DNA of 12,481 nt from Muribaculaceae bacterium (GCA_016302215.1 JAEDNZ010000045.1:1-12481); one strand, 5' to 3'. Counted from the first letter of the stretch, positions 1 to 8,520 are shown. The notes: generated by a model not told the origin, from the letters alone. Numbers and translations: made by a program.

Positions 1-1445
1 GCGATGGTGTCAACCATCTCTTTGAGCGACATATCGGGCCTGACGGTGAGAAAGTCTGTCTCAATCACGCTATCTACTTTGAGCAACGTCAGCACAGCCT
101 TGTCCTTGTGATGGGTCAGGAGCTCGCCACGCTGAGCCAGACGCATAGCATAGATGCTGTAAGGCTCAAAGGTCTTGATTGTGCCATACGAGATGGCAGC
201 CACGATGAGCAGTGGCAGAAATAAGTCATATCCGCCGGTAAGCTCTGCCGTGAGGAATATAGCCATCAACGGGGCGTGCATGACGCCGCTCATCACCCCG
301 GCCATACCGATGAGCGCAAAGTTTTTGGTCGAGAGCTCGATGCCCAAGCCCAGCAGGTTGCATACATAAGCAAAAAGGAATCCTGCGATGCAGCCCACAT
401 ATAGCGAGGGCGCGAAGGTGCCACCTACGCCACCGGCGCCATTTGTGGCCGAGGTGGCAAACGCCTTAAGGAGGACAATAGCGCTGATGAATATGATGAT
501 GAAGATGGCGCTATGGCCCTCGTTGTAGAAGATGGAGCCATTGACGAGCGCTGACGGGTCGCCGGCGAGCAGACTCACTATGGAGTCGTAGCCCTCGCCA
601 TAGAGCGGTGGGAAGAGGAATACCAGCATCGAGAGTATCACACAGCCCACGGCCGTCTTGAGCCACGGCCTCTTAAAGCGCTGGAAGAAATTCTCCATCA
701 TATTCATAGTGCGTGTGAAATATAGCGACACAAGGCCGCACACTATGCCGAGCACTATCACGTATGGCACCTTGGCCATATAAAAGTTGTCGCTCTGCAC
801 AAAGAAGAATTCAAAGTTGAAGCCCGAGTATAGGTATGCTATGGAGGCGCTCGTGATTGACGCTACTAACAGTGGCATCACAGACACCGTAGTGAGGTCA
901 AGCATCAGCACTTCCAGCGTGAAAAGCATACCGGCAATGGGCGCTTTGAAAATGCCGGCGATACCGGCTGCGGCGCCGCAGCCCACAAGTATCATCAGCA
1001 CGCGTGGCGACATACGGAAGGCCGAGCCTATATTCGAGCCGATGGCGGCGCCGGTATATACGATAGGGCCTTCAGCTCCCACCGAGCCGCCAAAGCCTAT
1101 CGTCACTGATGATGCCAGCACCGAGGTGTACATATTGTGGCGCTTGAGGCGGCTCTTGTTCTGCGATATTGAGTATAGCACGCGTGTCACACCATGCGAG
1201 ATATTGTCTCTGACTATGTATCTGACATACAGCGCGGATATCAGCACACCCACGGCCGGCAGTATGATGTAGAGATAGTTGCCGGCATTGATTTGCACAT
1301 GCGATGTCAGCGCTCCGGATATCAGATGGATAAGAAACTTGAGGAGCATTGCAGCAAAGCCGCCGGCGATGCCCACCAACAAGGCTAAGAATATCACGAA
1401 GCTCCGCTCCTTGATATGCTTCTCGCGCCACTGCAAGAAGTTCAT
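1..1445 (-). CDS. ClC-family chloride channel/transporter with C-terminal CBS region (3' end outside window)
   Basis: This is an inner-membrane ClC anion channel or antiporter; 481 codons are visible and the gene runs off the left edge. Numbering is from the ATG at 1445. Many hydrophobic helices are present. GAEGP carries the gating glutamate at residue 125, and GGTFAP at 341-346 is the second pore signature. A conserved SIY tyrosine follows the last helix. The final residues (from about LTVRPDMSLKEMVD) look like the start of a CBS domain, which usually binds adenine nucleotides. Two pore positions differ from E. coli ClcA: the GSGIP motif reads SHGVT, and the 'proton glutamate' position (ClcA E203) is Val179. 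The frame is open back to the stop of the preceding gene at 1500-1502, so a TTG at 1490 adding 15 basic residues is an alternative start. It lies 54 bases after the sugar transferase gene and is probably cotranscribed with it. The family call is secure; the transported anion and mechanism are not. Confidence 0.93.
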   Translation of the reverse strand, partial: MNFLQWREKHIKERSFVIFLALLVGIAGGFAAMLLKFLIHLISGALTSHVQINAGNYLYIILPAVGVLISALYVRYIVRDNISHGVTRVLYSISQNKSRLKRHNMYTSVLASSVTIGFGGSVGAEGPIVYTGAAIGSNIGSAFRMSPRVLMILVGCGAAAGIAGIFKAPIAGMLFTLEVLMLDLTTVSVMPLLVASITSASIAYLYSGFNFEFFFVQSDNFYMAKVPYVIVLGIVCGLVSLYFTRTMNMMENFFQRFKRPWLKTAVGCVILSMLVFLFPPLYGEGYDSIVSLLAGDPSALVNGSIFYNEGHSAIFIIIFISAIVLLKAFATSATNGAGGVGGTFAPSLYVGCIAGFLFAYVCNLLGLGIELSTKNFALIGMAGVMSGVMHAPLMAIFLTAELTGGYDLFLPLLIVAAISYGTIKTFEPYSIYAMRLAQRGELLTHHKDKAVLTLLKVDSVIETDFLTVRPDMSLKEMVDTI

Positions 1446-1499
1446 AAACCATCTATATCTGCGCCCTTCGGGCTTCTTTTTAGCTTTCAAAATAAGTAC

Positions 1500-2867
1500 C
1501 TATTTACCTTTCCCCGAGAGCACAGTGCTCACGGTATGAAACAATATTTTAAGATCTACGCCGAGCGATACATTTTCGAGATACACCAAGTCATAGGTGA
1601 CGCGTTGCAGCATCTCATCAATAGTGGAGGCATATCCGAATTTCACCATGCCCCATGATGTGATGCCAGGCCTGACCTGATGGATGAGGCAGTAGTAGGG
1701 CGCTCGCTTGAGTATCTGCTCGGTGTAATATTGGCGCTCAGGGCGTGGGCCTACGATTGACATGTCACCGCGTAGCACATTGAAGAATTGAGGCAATTCG
1801 TCGATGCGATATTTGCGTAATGTGCGGCCGATGCGTGTCACGCGGGGGTCATCGTTGGCTGTCAGCTGTGGCCCGGCGGCCTCGGCATCGGTGCGCATAG
1901 TGCGGAATTTATATATGAAGAATGGTTTTTTATGGTAGCCTACGCGCTCCTGGCGATAAAAGACGGGTCCGGCTGAATCTTTCTTGATGAGCACGGCCAA
2001 GATGGCCGTTAACGGCAGCAAGAGTATCAGCGCCACTGATGATACAACTATGTCGCCGAGGCGTTTGAGATTGAGCGTGGCATCAGAGATGTTAGCCGTG
2101 GTGATGTCAATAACCGGCTCGGCGGCCACTGATGATAGGCGCGGACGCATCATGATGCTGTGAAACAAATCCGGGGTGACGTGTATTGACAGCCCTCCGG
2201 CATATAATGCGTTGATAAGCGACGTGGTGGCGGTGATATCGTTGTGCAGCTGACATATTATCAGGCCGGTAGCGCCCATGCGCTTAGCTTCGGCGAATAC
2301 ACTGTCAGCGTCGGTGGCGTCAATAGATCCCACGATGCGCAGCGCCGAAGAGGCGCGCGTGAGTTGTGAGGCGATGGCTCGCTCTTGCTCGCGTGTGCCT
2401 ACGAGTAGTGTGGGCGATGATATCTTACCGCAGCGCACACGCTTGATGGTCGATTGAGTGATGCATAGACGCGCTATGTAGGTCGGCATGGTCAGGCACA
2501 GCCACATTATCAGCATCATTTCATAATTGCGCAGACGCTCGGGGATATCATCATTGATAAGCACGGCAAAGAAGATGATGAGCATACTAATGAAGACCAC
2601 TATGACCGTGTTGAGCAGCTCATCCATGCGGCTTTTGAAGAATGGCCTATTGTAATAGCCTGATATGCCCCACAATATCACCATCATCAAGGGGAATAGC
2701 ACTTGCCCTAATAATGTGCCGTGGCTACACAGCCAATTAGGCAGCGACACGGCGTAGCCCATCGGCAGCGAGTAAAAGCGCACGATGTTGAATGTAAGCC
2801 ATCCGATGTTGGCCATCAGATAGTCTGATACGATGTATCGCAGCCGTTGTGTCTGTGTAGGGGTCAC
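1500..2867 (-). CDS. Membrane polyprenyl-phosphate sugar-1-phosphate transferase (bacterial sugar transferase family)
   Basis: The likely role is to move a sugar-1-phosphate from a nucleotide sugar to undecaprenyl phosphate, the first membrane step of exopolysaccharide, capsule or O-antigen synthesis (WcaJ/WbaP type). About four N-terminal membrane segments (near residues 11-34, 54-72, 85-105, 115-137) are followed by a nucleotide-binding-like domain (about 150-250) and the C-terminal catalytic domain from residue 267. The catalytic domain has KRLGD, GPVFYRQERVG, FRTM, the Asp356-Glu357 dyad in DELPQFFNVLRGD, and SIVGPRPE. The frame stays open to an ATG at 2984, but that start would overlap the YrdC gene by 98 bases with residues unlike the family. 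I therefore choose GTG at 2867, 19 bases after the YrdC stop, giving 455 aa and keeping the RLRYIVSDYLMAN opening. ATG 2816 would remove part of the first membrane segment. No other polysaccharide gene is in the window, so the sugar and the polymer are unknown. Confidence 0.92.
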   Translation of the reverse strand: MTPTQTQRLRYIVSDYLMANIGWLTFNIVRFYSLPMGYAVSLPNWLCSHGTLLGQVLFPLMMVILWGISGYYNRPFFKSRMDELLNTVIVVFISMLIIFFAVLINDDIPERLRNYEMMLIMWLCLTMPTYIARLCITQSTIKRVRCGKISSPTLLVGTREQERAIASQLTRASSALRIVGSIDATDADSVFAEAKRMGATGLIICQLHNDITATTSLINALYAGGLSIHVTPDLFHSIMMRPRLSSVAAEPVIDITTANISDATLNLKRLGDIVVSSVALILLLPLTAILAVLIKKDSAGPVFYRQERVGYHKKPFFIYKFRTMRTDAEAAGPQLTANDDPRVTRIGRTLRKYRIDELPQFFNVLRGDMSIVGPRPERQYYTEQILKRAPYYCLIHQVRPGITSWGMVKFGYASTIDEMLQRVTYDLVYLENVSLGVDLKILFHTVSTVLSGKGK

Positions 2868-2886
2868 GATGTGATGAGATATAATG

Positions 2887-3465
2887 CTATTTACGAATGA
2901 GGTGTATGACGTTGCCGGCTGATACCTTAATGATGGTTGAGGCTTTAGCGGCCGGGGACTCATCGCGGCGCGATAAGCACACATAATCTACGGCTTGGAT
3001 TATCTGCGGCGTAATGTCGCTGAAGCATAGCGGGGTGGGGTCGCCGCTGACGTTAGCCGATGTCGATACCAGGGGTTTGCGTAATGTATGGCACAACCGC
3101 CGGGAGAATGGCTCCTCAGTGATGCGCACCCCGATGCTGCCATCGGCGGCGAGTAGTTGCGGCGCTACGCCATGGGCGCTGTCATAGACGATGGTCAATG
3201 GCTCCACCACCACGTCGATGAGCTGGTAGGCGGCATCGGGTATATCGTCAACGAGGCGCTCCAAAGCCGCCACAGAGTCCACGAGGGTGATAAGCGCTTT
3301 GGCATCGGTGCGTCGCTTGATGTCAAAGACGCGTGCCACGGCGGCGGCGTTTGTGGCATCGCAGCCTATGCCCCACACCGTGTCGGTAGGGTATAAGATG
3401 ATGCCGCCTCGGCGCAGTGTCTCTACGGCCGCACGAATGTCATCTGTATATAAGTCAGTGGTCAT
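2887..3465 (-). CDS. L-threonylcarbamoyladenylate synthase-type protein (Sua5/YciO/YrdC family)
   Basis: The likely reaction makes threonylcarbamoyl-AMP from threonine, bicarbonate and ATP in the cytoplasm, the first step of the t6A modification at position 37 of ANN-decoding tRNAs. The 192-residue protein is a single YrdC domain without the extra Sua5 C-terminal domain. Visible motifs are YPTDTVWGIG near 25-34, the basic KRRTDAK segment at 50-56, PLTIVY at 89-94 and STSANVSG at 134-141. The usual WPGP before the PLT motif is absent, which I believe is normal for the short form in Bacteroidota. The start codon overlaps the protease stop in an ATGA arrangement (TGA 3464-3462, ATG 3465-3463), suggesting translational coupling. 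YciO-type paralogues share the fold, so tRNA modification is likely but not proven from this sequence alone. Confidence 0.92.
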   Translation of the reverse strand: MTTDLYTDDIRAAVETLRRGGIILYPTDTVWGIGCDATNAAAVARVFDIKRRTDAKALITLVDSVAALERLVDDIPDAAYQLIDVVVEPLTIVYDSAHGVAPQLLAADGSIGVRITEEPFSRRLCHTLRKPLVSTSANVSGDPTPLCFSDITPQIIQAVDYVCLSRRDESPAAKASTIIKVSAGNVIHLIRK

Positions 3466-6400
3466 TGTTTTGCTGCATCGATTTCTTTGAGTAGCTCGGC
3501 CACGGCGGCTTCGAGCTGTGCGTCACGCCCGGCAATGATGTCAGAAGGCAGGTTGGCTACTTTGATGTCGGGCTCAAGCTGTTGGTTCTCGAGGAAAGAG
3601 CCGTCGGGCAGTCTGTAGCCTATTACCGGGATACCATATATCATCGTATTGTCTTGCATGGTGACCCAATTGACACTGGTCATAGTGCCCGGCACGGGCA
3701 TGCCTACGAGCTTGCCTAAGCCACGGTTTTTATATACCCACGGTGTGCCGTGAGCGTTGGAGTAGCAAGGCTCGGCAATGATCATGATGGAGGGCTTGTT
3801 CCAGCGGCGCGACGGCATATCGCATGACTCTTTGCCGCGTATCTCTTGTGTGAAATACTTGTGGCCGCTGAAGAGCACTTCGATGTCCTCGTGGAGGCGG
3901 CCGCCGCCATTCCATCTCACATCAATGACGATACCTTCGCGGTCGTTGTATTTGCCCAACAGGTCGGAATATACGCGGCGGAATGATTCGTCGTCCATTG
4001 ATTCTATGTGGACATATCCCAGTCGGCCGTTAGAGAGGCTATCCACGGCGGCGGCTCTGCCTTTGACCCACCGGCGATAGAGGAGGTCGCTCATCAGTCT
4101 GTTGGATATCGGTTTCACCACTTGCTCGCTGCGGCTGTCAGTGGTGGGATTATAGATGGAGACGAGGGTCTTCTTGTCAGCGGCATCAACGAGGAGCGAT
4201 GCCATATCAGTCTCGGGCGTGATGGCGATGCCATTGATTTTCTCAATGATAACGCCGGGATTGACCTTCGAGTCAGCGGTGTCAAAAGGCCCGTACTTGA
4301 TGACTTCGGCCACTCGCATACCATTGCCGGTGTAGCTGAGGTCGTAAAGCAGCCCTAATTGGGCGGTGCTGTAGTTTTGGCTTGGTGCCGGGCGATATCG
4401 GCTGCCGGTGTGGCTTACATTTAGCTCTCCGAGCCATTCGCTCACCAGCTCGGCAAAGTCATAATTATTGTTGATATAAGGCAGGAACTTGCGGTATGCT
4501 GCTGTCATCATAGGCCAATCCACGCCATGCATATCAGCGACATAAAAGCGCTCGCGCTCTTCACGCGAAATGTTGTCAAACATATATTCGCGCTCAGCGG
4601 CTGCGTCTAAGGTCATAGATGCCGAGTAGGTGATGCTCTTGAGCTTGTCGCCGGAGTCAATTTTCCGCATTGTCTTACCGAAGATAAAGATAGTGGCGCC
4701 ATCGGCTGAGGCGTCAAAAACGCCGCCGTAATCTGATAGCGATGTTACCAGCGAGTGCTCGTCCTCGCGCAGTGACAATTTCCACAGCTGCGAGCCGTCA
4801 TCGGTAGATATAAGATAGTATAGGTTTTCGCCGTCTTTATCGGTAATGGCGTCAAGGAGGTCTGATGACATAGGCGTGAGTCTTACTATTCTCTCGCAAT
4901 TGCCGTCAAATACCACGCGAGGCTTGTCGGCCTTGTTAGTGTCAGCTTTGTCTTTTGATTTCTTGCTATCCTTTTTGGCCTTATCGTCTTTTTCGGCAGT
5001 TTTTTTTGCTTCTTTCTCAGCCTCTTTGATCATCTCGTAGTCTTCTTTAGAGAGGGTAAATCTGTCGTATGCATCTTGTGTGAGGAAGATTATGAAAACA
5101 TCTTCCATAGAGCCCCATGAGGCGTGGTTGCGCATACCATAACGCTCGGAGGTGAAAAGCAGTGCTTCGCCGTTGAGCGCCCAGCGTGGCTGAGCGTCAA
5201 AGTAACCGCTGTTGGTGAGGTTGGTCATTTTGCTGCTATTTACATCTATGATGGCGATATCGGTGTAGGGGTCGTGCTTGCGGTCAATGATTTCGAGAGC
5301 AATCATTCCGGCATCGGGCGACCATGTGTAGTTGAAACGGCCATCGCGATGGAGGTATGTGGTGCCATCAGTGAGCTCGGTCACGATGCCGCTGGCGAGG
5401 TCTTTGACTGCGAGGATGTTGCGGTCAAGGATGAAAGCGAGCTTCTTGCCGTCAGGCGACATCTTAGGCATTGTGCGCTCATGCCCGTCGAGGTCAAAGA
5501 GCGGCGTTTCATTGATTATAGTGGCGTTGGCAAAATTGGGGTCTTCTTTGCGCGCCATGGTGGCCTTGTAGGTGCGGTATATGCCGTCTCTCTCAGAGGT
5601 GTAGATAAGGGCTTTGCCGTCATTCGACCATGATATGTCGCTCTCGGCGGCTGCCGTATGTGTTATCTGCTTGGTGGTCTCATATTCTACTGATGTTACG
5701 AAAACATCGCCGCGGTATATGAAGGCCACGGATTTGCCATCGGGTGATGCAGCACTCTCCGATGCTCCGCGTGTCACGGATAGTTTTTTAGGAAGCTCTA
5801 CATAGCTGTCAGTGAGGTCGATGGCCACCTTGGTCGGCGCTTTGTCGCTATCGCGCATAGTGTATATTTCGCCATCGTAGGTGAAGGCGAGCATGCCGGC
5901 GTCTGACCGTGACAGAAACCTCACGGGGTGTGTCTTAAAGTCGGTGATAGCCACAGCATTGCGCGCGTCGGCATCAGCTCTATACACATTGATAGTGGCG
6001 CCGTTGCGCTCGCTGAGGAAGTAAATCTTGTCGCCGGCATCAATGGCGTTGAGGTCTTCGCCGCCGCGAGCCGTGAGATTGGTATGGCGTGCACCGGCCA
6101 CATCATATCGCCAGATGTCGCGCGTCACTGATGATGTGTGGTGCTTGCGCCACTCATCTTCAAAACCTTTGACGTCTTGATAGAGAAACGATTTGCCATC
6201 GCGGCTCCACGAAATAAATCGCGCCGGTGTGGCCAGGTATTGACGCGGGGCGCCTCCTGTGACAGCCACAGTGTATAGCTCCGTCATGCGGCCGGTGGGG
6301 AAGAGGGCGCTGCACGCCGGGTCTTGTATCGATGCCGAATACATCACCTCAGCGCCATCGGGCGTGAATGCCTCCGGTATCTCAGATGCCGAATTGAATG

Positions 6401-6704
6401 TCAGGCGCGTGGCTGAGCCGCCATCGGCATTCATCACAAATACGTCGAAGTTGCCATTGCGGTCTGAGGCAAAAGCTATTGACTTGCTGTCAGGGCTCCA
6501 TATAGGATTGGATTCGTAGCTATCGCTCGTCGTTAACTGTGTTGCTAATCCGCCCGTTGCGGGCACGGCCCAAATGTCGCCTTTGTAGCAAAATGCAATT
6601 TTAGCCCCATCGGGCGATATTTTTACGTCGCGTAACCATAGCGGCGTGATTGCGCTCATAGTGGTAGGCGCGGCAAGAGTCAGGGCTAAAAGTAACTTCT
6701 TCAT
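3462..6704 (-). CDS. Secreted tricorn-like S41 protease (beta-propeller, PDZ, S41 core)
   Basis: This is a 1080-residue exported serine protease of the tricorn group (peptidase family S41), probably acting on peptides in the periplasm. A signal peptide covers about residues 1-18 and ends near TMSA. Repeated 'SPDGK.IAF' and 'W..DGK' blades of WD40/PD40-type propellers fill roughly 20-550. A Lys/Glu/Asp-rich low-complexity stretch lies near 553-597. The tricorn C1-like region follows, with HGVDW and GELNVSH, then a PDZ domain near 775-868 and the S41 core to the end. The tricorn catalytic set is present: Ser764-His765, nucleophile Ser982 and Glu1039. Their spacings (217 and 57) nearly match those of Thermoplasma tricorn (S745/H746, S965, E1023; 219 and 58). 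Around the nucleophile the usual GSDGD reads YSNAHG. It is the first gene of the leftward run, with its own TAATTTTG promoter box. The start at 6704 gives a proper signal peptide. The substrate is unknown. Confidence 0.95.
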   Translation of the reverse strand: MKKLLLALTLAAPTTMSAITPLWLRDVKISPDGAKIAFCYKGDIWAVPATGGLATQLTTSDSYESNPIWSPDSKSIAFASDRNGNFDVFVMNADGGSATRLTFNSASEIPEAFTPDGAEVMYSASIQDPACSALFPTGRMTELYTVAVTGGAPRQYLATPARFISWSRDGKSFLYQDVKGFEDEWRKHHTSSVTRDIWRYDVAGARHTNLTARGGEDLNAIDAGDKIYFLSERNGATINVYRADADARNAVAITDFKTHPVRFLSRSDAGMLAFTYDGEIYTMRDSDKAPTKVAIDLTDSYVELPKKLSVTRGASESAASPDGKSVAFIYRGDVFVTSVEYETTKQITHTAAAESDISWSNDGKALIYTSERDGIYRTYKATMARKEDPNFANATIINETPLFDLDGHERTMPKMSPDGKKLAFILDRNILAVKDLASGIVTELTDGTTYLHRDGRFNYTWSPDAGMIALEIIDRKHDPYTDIAIIDVNSSKMTNLTNSGYFDAQPRWALNGEALLFTSERYGMRNHASWGSMEDVFIIFLTQDAYDRFTLSKEDYEMIKEAEKEAKKTAEKDDKAKKDSKKSKDKADTNKADKPRVVFDGNCERIVRLTPMSSDLLDAITDKDGENLYYLISTDDGSQLWKLSLREDEHSLVTSLSDYGGVFDASADGATIFIFGKTMRKIDSGDKLKSITYSASMTLDAAAEREYMFDNISREERERFYVADMHGVDWPMMTAAYRKFLPYINNNYDFAELVSEWLGELNVSHTGSRYRPAPSQNYSTAQLGLLYDLSYTGNGMRVAEVIKYGPFDTADSKVNPGVIIEKINGIAITPETDMASLLVDAADKKTLVSIYNPTTDSRSEQVVKPISNRLMSDLLYRRWVKGRAAAVDSLSNGRLGYVHIESMDDESFRRVYSDLLGKYNDREGIVIDVRWNGGGRLHEDIEVLFSGHKYFTQEIRGKESCDMPSRRWNKPSIMIIAEPCYSNAHGTPWVYKNRGLGKLVGMPVPGTMTSVNWVTMQDNTMIYGIPVIGYRLPDGSFLENQQLEPDIKVANLPSDIIAGRDAQLEAAVAELLKEIDAAKQ

Positions 6705-6729
6705 AAATAGGAGTGATAATTGTTTTGTG

Positions 6730-6737
6730 CAAAATTA
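6730..6737 (-). promoter_or_regulatory. Bacteroidota-type -7 promoter box for the tricorn protease run
   Basis: Read on the minus strand this is TAATTTTG, an exact match to the Bacteroidota TAnnTTTG -7 element. Transcription would begin roughly 7 bases later, leaving a leader of about 20 bases before the ATG at 6704. I see no clear TTTG at the -33 position, so the box is supported mainly by its exact match and its position. Confidence 0.65.
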
Positions 6738-6798
6738 GCAAAAAATATCGTAACGCCACCGCTTTAGACCCAAAAATACACACCAACCATAGCATAAC

Positions 6799-6843
6799 AA
6801 ATAATAAAAACGCACAGCTCACGCCTTGACGCTATGAGCTGTG
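6799..6843 (-). terminator. Intrinsic terminator after the 157-aa gene
   Basis: The arms CACAGCTCA (6813-6821) and TGAGCTGTG (6835-6843) are perfectly complementary over 9 bp with a 13-base loop. On the minus strand the stem is followed by CG and then a T-rich run, TTTTTATTATTTG. It lies about 48 bases beyond the stop of the 6891-7364 gene. The plus-strand side of the stem has no T-run, so it acts leftward and separates this unit from the protease promoter. Confidence 0.85.
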
Positions 6844-6890
6844 GGTTATCGGCACGCTGCCGCTGATATGAAGAATGTAGCGTGGTGGGC

Positions 6891-7364
6891 TTATTTGGAT
6901 TTTTTGCCGAACCAACGCGAGATGCTGTGCTTGAAGTTGAAGAATGTGCGGATTTCGCCCAATACGGGTATGTTCTGCCATCGATAAATCAACCAATCCG
7001 ATATCTCATCGGGGAGCGCATTGATAAGGGCGCTGCGCGCGCGGTCGCGCACAAAGGTTTTGGCTGATGAGGCTGCCGTATCCGCAACGATGCCTTTCAC
7101 CACATCGCCTTTGGTGGGTGTACCTTCAGGTAGCTTGACATATTTGGCGAATTGGGTGAATAGATCTGTGTATTGCTTGCTCAGTGGCGAGGCAGCGAGG
7201 CGTAGCTCAAACTGGCCCTGGTCGGAGCACTCGTTGGCAAGCTGTCGCATGCCATCAAACACTTGCTCGGCTTGTGCTTGTGCCTGTGGCGGCAGGTCGA
7301 AGTAGTTGTATAGTGAGTCAATGCGCACTTGCAGCCATGCTTCTTTTTCGGGAGTGATTTCCAT
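6891..7364 (-). CDS. Conserved-looking hypothetical protein, 157 aa, cytoplasmic
   Basis: I do not recognise this family. The protein has no signal peptide or convincing membrane helix and appears mostly alpha-helical. The N-terminal third is acidic and glutamine-rich (PPQAQAQAEQVFDG). The middle contains a KLPEGTPTKGDVVKGIVAD stretch. The C-terminus is aromatic and basic (SDWLIYRW, RTFFNF, SRWFGKKSK), which could contact membrane or nucleic acid, but this is a guess. ATG 7364 is the only reasonable start near the beginning of the frame. It lies 76 bases after the upstream lipoprotein gene with no TAnnTTTG box between, so the two are probably cotranscribed. A strong terminator follows. Codon choice resembles that of its neighbours. 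Confidence 0.75.
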   Translation of the reverse strand: MEITPEKEAWLQVRIDSLYNYFDLPPQAQAQAEQVFDGMRQLANECSDQGQFELRLAASPLSKQYTDLFTQFAKYVKLPEGTPTKGDVVKGIVADTAASSAKTFVRDRARSALINALPDEISDWLIYRWQNIPVLGEIRTFFNFKHSISRWFGKKSK

Positions 7365-7440
7365 CTCGGTTCGTATTTAGTCTGTTGATTTGTACTGTAA
7401 AAATGATAGGCGAGGGGAGTGTGTGTGTCTGCTGTGATGA

Positions 7441-8520
7441 TTACTCGTTGTAGGTAAAATTATTGCCGTCCCATCGTATGGTCTCAGTTTGCTCTATCTC
7501 GCTTGCCTCGTTGAGCCGATGTAGTTTGATATCCTTGCCTTTGCGAGGCAGCTCTACCGATTGATCAAATCGCGGGGTGAATAAGAAAATATTCTCGCTA
7601 TAGCCGTCGAGCCTCATTATTGCGTGGTGGTCAGGGTAATAGCGGAAGAAGCGGAATAGGTGGGTGGGCTGCACTTCGGGCGATTCTCCCATGACGTTAA
7701 TGGCAAGCAGCGTGGTGCCATCTTGGCAACGCCAGATGCAAGCCTCAAGCCCCGATGACGGCGCTCCGCCATTATTGAAGGCGAGATATCCAGCGGCTAT
7801 ATCTATGGCCTTGGTTGCGGTCAGCTCTCCGGTGGGTTGCTTGCCATTGATGATGAGAGTGGCAGCGTCTTTGATGGTGCGGTCGTAAATAAAAGGCACT
7901 GCGCTCTTGAACATCTCCAATACTGATGGCTTGTCGGGTAGGGTCACGGGGTACATCTCGTTGGTATTGAACATTTTCAGCGAGTGTCCCTCATTAGCAA
8001 TGCCCATAAGGTCGGTGCCGAATGTCATGATGCAGAAATTGCCATCGCGCCCGGCGGTGATGAAGCCTTCGGCCGGCAGTTCATCGCGGTCGCTGTTTTT
8101 GAGCGTGAAGCATATCTTATTGCCTTCGGCGATTTGGTATGAGCCATCGTAAGATACAAGAGGTGTGCTGTCAAGTGCCTCCACACCGGCGATTGATGGC
8201 AACTCGCGATATCGTGATATCCACATGACTCCTTCGGTGTCAAAAGTCATGCTTATGGAGGTGTTGCCGGCGATGGCATTGTACAATTCCCATCGGCCTT
8301 CGAGCATCATTGCCGAGATTGCCGTTTGGGAGTTTGCCGCGCTGCTTTGCTGCTCTGTACAATCGGGAAGCGTGGTGGCAGAATTGGTGTTAGACTTAGT
8401 GTTAGATGTTGCCGCGTCGCCTCCCTCGGTGTAGGAAGCGCGGCACGCGATAGCGCAGACGGCAAGCGTGGTCACGCACAATATGCCTATAAGGCAGAAA
8501 CACCACATACGTTTATCCAT
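7441..8520 (-). CDS. Predicted lipoprotein of unknown function, 359 aa
   Basis: The N-terminus has a short basic start (MDKR) and a cysteine-rich hydrophobic segment with Cys at 7, 9, 15, 22 and 26. AIAC, ending at Cys26, is an acceptable lipobox, so a lipoprotein signal is likely, though a plain membrane anchor is possible. A Ser/Thr/Asn-rich linker (about 30-68) follows, then a beta-rich region starting LEGRWELYNAIAG, the kind of 'GkW.l' opening seen in small lipocalin-like domains. The C-terminal part includes FRFFRYYPDHHAIMRLDGY and closes with IRWDGNNFTYNE. The last motif resembles FRWTGNHFEQY in the divergently transcribed lipoprotein at 8858-9886, which may be a distant paralogue. It is the first gene of a two-gene leftward unit with a TATCTTTG box about 50 bases upstream. 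I cannot assign a function. Confidence 0.8.
   Translation of the reverse strand: MDKRMWCFCLIGILCVTTLAVCAIACRASYTEGGDAATSNTKSNTNSATTLPDCTEQQSSAANSQTAISAMMLEGRWELYNAIAGNTSISMTFDTEGVMWISRYRELPSIAGVEALDSTPLVSYDGSYQIAEGNKICFTLKNSDRDELPAEGFITAGRDGNFCIMTFGTDLMGIANEGHSLKMFNTNEMYPVTLPDKPSVLEMFKSAVPFIYDRTIKDAATLIINGKQPTGELTATKAIDIAAGYLAFNNGGAPSSGLEACIWRCQDGTTLLAINVMGESPEVQPTHLFRFFRYYPDHHAIMRLDGYSENIFLFTPRFDQSVELPRKGKDIKLHRLNEASEIEQTETIRWDGNNFTYNE

Noticed and set aside
787..1272. 161-codon plus-strand open frame
   Set aside because: Antisense shadow of the ClC gene; the minus-strand frame carries the ClC motifs.
1463..1480. Small GCCC-TTC-GGGC hairpin followed by TTCTTTTT on the plus strand
   Set aside because: Only a 4-bp stem, and no plus-strand gene ends here; the minus-strand genes around it are not terminated by it.
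1103..6133. Recurring CACTGATGATG strings at several places
   Set aside because: They fall inside coding frames as codons for Ser-Ser-Val/Ala and follow codon preference; no regular spacing or position.
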